A DNA stretch of 64,000 bases from Streptomyces lydicus. GTDB lineage: Bacteria; Actinomycetota; Actinomycetes; Streptomycetales; Streptomycetaceae. Shown here piece after piece: positions 59,342 through 64,000 of this stretch. The stretch spans positions 62,001-126,000 of the forward strand of contig NZ_JNZA01000036.1 of NCBI RefSeq assembly GCF_000717345.1, written 5' to 3'. Under the pieces are notes generated by a model. The model searched no databases, was not told the DNA's origin, and saw only the letters and a program-made list of their open reading frames with translations. Numbering within the stretch: the first letter of the stretch is position 1; every line of letters begins with the position of its first letter. The position numbers and the translations under genes are program-made.

Positions 59342-61444
59342 GTGAGCACCAAGCCGACCACCACAGATTTCGAGTGGACCGATCTGGACCAGCGGGCGGT
59401 GGACACCGTCCGCGTCCTGGCCATGGATTCCGTGCAGAAGGTCGGAAACGGCCATCCGGGTACGGCCATGAGCCTGGCTCCCGCCGCGTATGTGCTGTTC
59501 CAGAAGCTGATGCGGCACGACCCCGCGGACCCGAACTGGACCGGCCGTGACCGGTTCGTCCTCTCCGCCGGCCACTCCAGCCTGACTCTCTACATCCAGC
59601 TCTACCTCGCCGGTTACGGCCTGGAGCTGGACGACCTGAAGGCGTTCCGCACCTGGGGCTCGAAGACCCCCGGACACCCGGAGTACGGCCACACCTCCGG
59701 CGTGGAGACCACCACCGGCCCGCTGGGCCAGGGTGTCGCCAACGCGGTCGGCATGGCGATGGCCTCGCGCTACGAGCGCGGCCTGTTCGACCCGGAGGCG
59801 GCGCGCGGCAGCTCGCCCTTCGACCACACCATTTACTGCATCGCCGGCGACGGCTGCCTCCAGGAGGGCATCTCCGCCGAGGCGTCCTCCATGGCCGGCC
59901 ACCAGAAGCTCGGCAACCTCGTCCTGCTGTGGGACGACAACCACATCTCGATCGAGGGCGACACCGAGACCGCCGTCTCCGAGGACACCTGCAAGCGCTA
60001 CGAGGCGTACGGCTGGCACGTGCAGCGCGTCGAGCCCAAGGAGAACGGCGACCTGGACCCCGAGGCGCTGTTCCGCGCCCTGGAGGCCGCCAAGGCCGTC
60101 ACCGACCGGCCGTCGTTCATCGCGATGCGCTCGATCATCGCCTGGCCGGCCCCCAACGCCCAGAACACCGAGGCCGCGCACGGCTCGGCGCTGGGCGAGG
60201 AAGAGGTCGCCGCCACCAAGCGCGTCCTGGGCTTCGACCCCGAGCAGCACTTCGAGGTCCACGACGAGGTGCTCGCGCACACCCGCGCCGCCCTCGACCG
60301 CGGCCGGGACGCCCAGAAGGAGTGGGAGAAGTCCTTCGCCGCCTGGCGCACCGCCAACCCGCAGCACGCCGCGGAGTTCGACCGGATCGCCGCGGGCGAG
60401 CTGCCCGAGGGCTGGGAGGACCACCTGCCGGCGTTCGAGACCGGCAAGTCCGTCGCCACCCGTGCCGCGTCCGGCAAGGTGCTGCAGGCGCTCGGCGCGG
60501 TCATCCCCGAGCTGTGGGGCGGCTCCGCGGACCTCGCGGGCTCCAACAACACCACGATCGACAAGACCTCTTCGTTCCTGCCGGAGGGCAACCCGCTGCC
60601 GGGGGCCGACCCCTACGGCCGCACCATCCACTTCGGCATCCGTGAGCACTCCATGGCCGCGGAGATGAACGGCATCGCGCTGCACGGCAACACCCGCATC
60701 TACGGCGGCACCTTCCTGGTGTTCTCCGACTACATGCGCAACGCCGTCCGGCTGTCCGCTCTGATGCACCTGCCGGTGACGTACGTGTGGACGCACGACT
60801 CCATCGGTCTGGGCGAGGACGGCCCGACCCACCAGCCGGTCGAGCACCTGGCCTCGCTGCGCGCCATCCCCGGCCTGAACGTCGTCCGTCCGGCCGACGC
60901 CAACGAGACCGCGCTCGCCTGGCGCGAGATCCAGCGCCGCTGGACCAAGAAGTTCGGCGTGGGCGCCCCGCACGGCCTGGCGCTGACCCGTCAGGGCGTG
61001 CCGACGTACCCGGCGAACGAGGACACCGCCAAGGGCGGTTACATCATGTTCGAGGCGGAAGGGGCCGACGGTAAGAGCACCACGCCGCAGGCCGTCCTGA
61101 TCGCCACCGGCTCCGAGGTCCAGCTCGCCGTCGAGGCGCGCGAGCAGCTGCAGGCCGAGGGCGTGCCGACCCGCGTGGTGTCGATGCCGTCGGTGGAGTG
61201 GTTCGACGAGCAGGACCAGGACTACCGCGAGCGTGTGCTGCCCCCGTCGGTCAAGGCGCGGGTCGCCGTCGAGGCCGGCATCGGTCTGACCTGGCACCGC
61301 TTCGTGGGCGACGCCGGTCGCATCGTGTCGCTGGAGCACTTCGGTGCCTCGGCCGACGGCAAGGTCCTCTTCCGCGAGTTCGGGTTCACCGCCGACAGGG
61401 TCGCCGACGCCGCCCGGGAATCGCTGGAAGCCGCCGCGCGCTGA
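59342..61444 (+). CDS. tkt: Transketolase
   Basis: The 700-residue thiamine-diphosphate enzyme transfers two-carbon units in the non-oxidative pentose phosphate pathway. It has [40 protein letters not shown], the TPP/Mg loop [20 protein letters not shown] with [29 protein letters not shown] (catalytic Glu), [20 protein letters not shown] and [11 protein letters not shown]. The start is GTG 59342. It leads a tkt-tal-zwf operon; the gaps are 34 and 4 bases. Confidence 0.98.
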   Translation: MSTKPTTTDFEWTDLDQRAVDTVRVLAMDSVQKVGNGHPGTAMSLAPAAYVLFQKLMRHDPADPNWTGRDRFVLSAGHSSLTLYIQLYLAGYGLELDDLKAFRTWGSKTPGHPEYGHTSGVETTTGPLGQGVANAVGMAMASRYERGLFDPEAARGSSPFDHTIYCIAGDGCLQEGISAEASSMAGHQKLGNLVLLWDDNHISIEGDTETAVSEDTCKRYEAYGWHVQRVEPKENGDLDPEALFRALEAAKAVTDRPSFIAMRSIIAWPAPNAQNTEAAHGSALGEEEVAATKRVLGFDPEQHFEVHDEVLAHTRAALDRGRDAQKEWEKSFAAWRTANPQHAAEFDRIAAGELPEGWEDHLPAFETGKSVATRAASGKVLQALGAVIPELWGGSADLAGSNNTTIDKTSSFLPEGNPLPGADPYGRTIHFGIREHSMAAEMNGIALHGNTRIYGGTFLVFSDYMRNAVRLSALMHLPVTYVWTHDSIGLGEDGPTHQPVEHLASLRAIPGLNVVRPADANETALAWREIQRRWTKKFGVGAPHGLALTRQGVPTYPANEDTAKGGYIMFEAEGADGKSTTPQAVLIATGSEVQLAVEAREQLQAEGVPTRVVSMPSVEWFDEQDQDYRERVLPPSVKARVAVEAGIGLTWHRFVGDAGRIVSLEHFGASADGKVLFREFGFTADRVADAARESLEAAAR

Positions 61445-61478
61445 CGCACGTACACAACAAGTAGGAGATGCAGAACCC

Positions 61479-62597
61479 ATGACAGACGCACTCAAGCGCC
61501 TCTCCGACGAAGGCGTCGCGATCTGGCTGGACGACCTGTCGCGCAAGCGCATCACGTCCGGCAACCTCGCCGAGCTGATCGACCAGCAGCACGTCGTCGG
61601 CGTCACGACGAACCCGTCGATCTTCCAGAAGGCGATCTCCGCGGGCGACGGCTACCAGCAGCAGCTCGCCGACCTCGCCGCCCGCAAGGTCACCGTCGAC
61701 GAGGCCATCCGCATGATCACGACGGCGGACGTCCGGGACGCCGCCGACGTGCTGCGGCCGGTCTTCGACGCCACCGGCGGCCAGGACGGCCGGGTCTCCA
61801 TCGAGGTCGACCCGCGCCTGGCGCACAACACCGGAGCGACCGTCGCCGAAGCCAAGCAGCTGGCCTGGCTGGTGGACCGCCCCAACACCCTGATCAAGAT
61901 TCCGGCCACCAAGGCGGGTCTGCCGGCCATCACCGAGGTCATCGGCCTGGGCATCAGCGTCAACGTCACGCTGATCTTCTCGCTGGAGCGCTACCGCGAG
62001 GTCATGGACGCCTACCTCGCCGGTCTGGAGAAGGCCAAGGCCGCGGGCCTGGACCTGTCCCTGATCCGTTCGGTGGCGTCGTTCTTCGTGTCCCGCGTGG
62101 ACAGCGAGATCGACAAGCGCCTGGACAAGGTCGGCACCGACGAGGCCAAGTCCCTCAAGGGCAAGGCCGCGCTGGCCAACGCCCGCCTCGCCTACCAGGC
62201 GTACGAGGAGGTCTTCTCCTCGGACCGCTGGGCCGCCCTCGACAAGGCCGGCGCCAACAAGCAGCGTCCGCTGTGGGCCTCGACCGGCGTCAAGGACCCG
62301 GCCTACAAGGACACCCTGTACGTGGACGACCTGGTCGCCCCGGGCACGGTCAACACCATGCCGGAGGCCACCCTGGAGGCCACCGCCGACCACGGGCAGA
62401 TCACCGGTGACACGGTGCGCGGCACGTACGACGAGGCCAAGGCCGACCTCGACGCGATCGCACGGCTCGGGATCTCCTACGACGATGTCGTACAGCTCCT
62501 GGAGGACGAGGGCGTCGAGAAGTTCGAAGCCTCCTGGAACGACCTGCTCAAGTCGACGGAGGCGGAGCTCAAGCGCCTCGCTCCTTCGGAGGGCTGA
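61479..62597 (+). CDS. tal: Transaldolase
   Basis: The 372-residue class I transaldolase moves a dihydroxyacetone unit between sugar phosphates. It starts [20 protein letters not shown], has [20 protein letters not shown], the Schiff-base Lys140 in [34 protein letters not shown] and [20 protein letters not shown]. This is the long actinobacterial type. The ATG at 61479 has TAGGAGATGCAGAACCC. Confidence 0.98.
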   Translation: MTDALKRLSDEGVAIWLDDLSRKRITSGNLAELIDQQHVVGVTTNPSIFQKAISAGDGYQQQLADLAARKVTVDEAIRMITTADVRDAADVLRPVFDATGGQDGRVSIEVDPRLAHNTGATVAEAKQLAWLVDRPNTLIKIPATKAGLPAITEVIGLGISVNVTLIFSLERYREVMDAYLAGLEKAKAAGLDLSLIRSVASFFVSRVDSEIDKRLDKVGTDEAKSLKGKAALANARLAYQAYEEVFSSDRWAALDKAGANKQRPLWASTGVKDPAYKDTLYVDDLVAPGTVNTMPEATLEATADHGQITGDTVRGTYDEAKADLDAIARLGISYDDVVQLLEDEGVEKFEASWNDLLKSTEAELKRLAPSEG

Positions 62598-62601
62598 ACC
62601 C

Positions 62602-64000
62602 TTGACCGCTGTTCATGGAGCGAACCCGCTTCGTGACCCCGCAGACCGACGGCTCCCGCGCATCGCGGGGCCGTCGGGCCTGGTCATCTTCGGTGTCACG
62701 GGCGATTTGTCCCGTAAAAAGCTGATGCCCGCCGTCTACGACCTGGCCAACCGCGGACTGCTCCCGCCGGGTTTCTCCCTCGTCGGCTTCGCCCGTCGCG
62801 AGTGGGAGCACGAGGACTTCGCGCAGGAGGTGTACGAGGCGGTCAAGCAGCACTCCCGTACGCCGTTCCGCGAAGAGGTCTGGCAGCAGCTGGTCCAGGG
62901 CTGCCGCTTCGTGCAGGGCACCTTCGACGACGACGACGCCTTCGAGCGCCTCAAGAGCACCATCAACGAGCTCGACAAGGCCCAGGGCACCGGCGGCAAC
63001 TTCGCCTTCTACCTGTCCGTGCCGCCGAAGTTCTTCCCCACCGTCGTCCAGCAGCTCAAGAAGCACGGGCTGGCCGACCAGCAGGAGGGCTCCTGGCGCC
63101 GCGCGGTCATCGAGAAGCCGTTCGGGCACGACCTGGAGAGCGCGCAGGAGCTCAACCGGATCGTCCACGAGGTCTTCCCGCCCAACGAGGTCTTCCGGAT
63201 CGACCACTACCTGGGCAAGGAGACGGTCCAGAACATCCTGGCGCTGCGGTTCGCCAACACGATGTTCGAGCCGCTGTGGAACCGCAGCTACGTCGACCAC
63301 GTCCAGATCACGATGGCCGAGGACATCGGCATCGGCGGCCGGGCCGGCTACTACGACGGCATCGGCGCCGCCCGTGACGTCATCCAGAACCACCTGCTCC
63401 AGCTGCTCGCGCTGACCACGATGGAGGAGCCCGCGTCCTTCGAGGCGCACTCCCTGGTCGCCGAGAAGACCAAGGTGCTGGGCGCCGTCCGGCTGCCCAA
63501 GGACCTCGGCAAGGAGACGGTCCGCGCGCAGTACACGGGTGGCTGGCAGGGCGGCGAGAAGGCCGTCGGCTACCTCGAGGAAGAGGGCATCAACCCCAAG
63601 TCGACGACCGACACCTACGCCGCGATCAAGCTGTCGATCGACAACCGCCGCTGGGCGGGCGTCCCCTTCTACCTGCGCACCGGCAAGCGGCTGGGCCGCC
63701 GGGTCACCGAGATCGCGGTGGTCTTCCAGCGGGCCCCGCACTCCCCCTTCGACCACACCGCCACCGAAGAGCTGGGGCAGAACGCCCTGGTCATCCGGGT
63801 GCAGCCGGACGAGGGCGTGACCGTGCGCTTCGGTTCGAAGGTGCCCGGCACCTCGATGGAGGTCCGGGACGTCTCGATGGACTTCGCGTACGGCGAGTCC
63901 TTCACGGAGTCCAGCCCCGAGGCGTACGAGCGGCTGATCCTCGACGTCCTGCTGGGTGACGCCAACCTCTTCCCGCGGGTGGAGGAGGTCGAGCTGTCCT
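62602..64000 (+). CDS. zwf: Glucose-6-phosphate dehydrogenase, 3' end outside window
   Basis: The protein starts at a TTG (62602) with GGAGGGCTGAACCC directly upstream, four bases after tal. It begins MTAVHGANPLRDPADRRLP (TTG read as Met) and has the NADP loop VIFGVTGDLSRKKLMPAVYD, EKPFGHDLESAQELN, the active-site block FRIDHYLGKETVQNILALRF (about 198-217) and FYLRTGKRLGRRVTEIAVVF. About 466 codons are visible and the frame is still open at the last base, near the usual C-terminus. No earlier ATG or GTG fits the family start. It supplies NADPH and ribulose-5-phosphate upstream of Tkt and Tal. Confidence 0.96.
   Translation, partial: MTAVHGANPLRDPADRRLPRIAGPSGLVIFGVTGDLSRKKLMPAVYDLANRGLLPPGFSLVGFARREWEHEDFAQEVYEAVKQHSRTPFREEVWQQLVQGCRFVQGTFDDDDAFERLKSTINELDKAQGTGGNFAFYLSVPPKFFPTVVQQLKKHGLADQQEGSWRRAVIEKPFGHDLESAQELNRIVHEVFPPNEVFRIDHYLGKETVQNILALRFANTMFEPLWNRSYVDHVQITMAEDIGIGGRAGYYDGIGAARDVIQNHLLQLLALTTMEEPASFEAHSLVAEKTKVLGAVRLPKDLGKETVRAQYTGGWQGGEKAVGYLEEEGINPKSTTDTYAAIKLSIDNRRWAGVPFYLRTGKRLGRRVTEIAVVFQRAPHSPFDHTATEELGQNALVIRVQPDEGVTVRFGSKVPGTSMEVRDVSMDFAYGESFTESSPEAYERLILDVLLGDANLFPRVEEVELS

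Overview
This window is high-G+C actinobacterial DNA, almost certainly from Streptomyces. Codon third positions are G/C-saturated, GTG and TTG starts are frequent, TTA codons are nearly absent, and the gene order (cobalamin operon, LAETG surface protein, ectABCD, dapA, dapD, suf operon, ctaA/ctaB, tkt-tal-zwf) is, from memory, the core-chromosome order around SCO1850-SCO1937 of S. coelicolor. No rRNA, tRNA, CRISPR array, transposase or integrase was seen.

Layout. 0.16-10.6 kb: a cobalamin riboswitch followed by a tightly coupled nine-gene B12 operon (cobD, cobQ, a fused ChlI/ChlD-type chelatase subunit, cobO, cobB, a VOC protein, a CobE/CbiG-like gene, a CbiX-like gene, cobC). 10.7-13.2 kb: a sortase-anchored LAETG protein and an amidohydrolase, separated by a hairpin and a fragment that looks like a dispersed Streptomyces repeat. 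13.7-17.1 kb: ectABCD for ectoine and 5-hydroxyectoine. 17.2-23 kb: single metabolic genes (peptidase-like hydrolase, old yellow enzyme, class V aminotransferase, FrnE-type thioredoxin, methyltransferase, GNAT). 22.9-32 kb: a split set for oxidative uronate/glucarate breakdown (semialdehyde dehydrogenase, IclR regulator, uncharacterised TIM-barrel-like protein, 5-dehydro-4-deoxyglucarate dehydratase, uronate dehydrogenase), interrupted by a membrane protein/histidine kinase/response regulator unit. 32-41 kb: stress and secreted proteins (GlsB, double TerD, LLM oxidoreductase, methyltransferase, PhoX phosphatase, acidic protein, secreted nuclease-like protein). 41-46.4 kb: a 49-residue protein, dapA, an EI24 protein, a low-G+C island with one membrane protein, dapD and an SMR transporter. 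46.5-53.2 kb: sufR-B-D-Rieske-C-S-U-T on the minus strand. 53.5-64 kb: an ABC exporter, heme A biosynthesis (ctaA, ctaB) and tkt-tal-zwf, with zwf cut by the window end.

How it fits together. The B12 genes run from cobyrinate amidation and cobalt insertion to adenosylation, and are probably shut off by adenosylcobalamin through the riboswitch. The suf operon has a CAAC-N6-GTTG operator overlapping the sufR promoter and a possible iron box upstream. The uronate genes share a 17-bp motif (GTYC-N6-CTGAAYG-like) at four places, which suggests that the IclR protein at 24.6 kb controls them all.

Most interesting for follow-up: the shared operator and the uncharacterised 399-residue protein in the uronate set; the CbiX-like protein whose first-domain catalytic His position is Tyr; the mini-ORFs that bridge genes by ATGA overlaps at both ends; the bldA-codon-bearing low-G+C membrane protein; the 20-bp-period repeats upstream of tkt; and the doubly controlled suf promoter. 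Start codons, operators and hairpins were judged by eye without computation.
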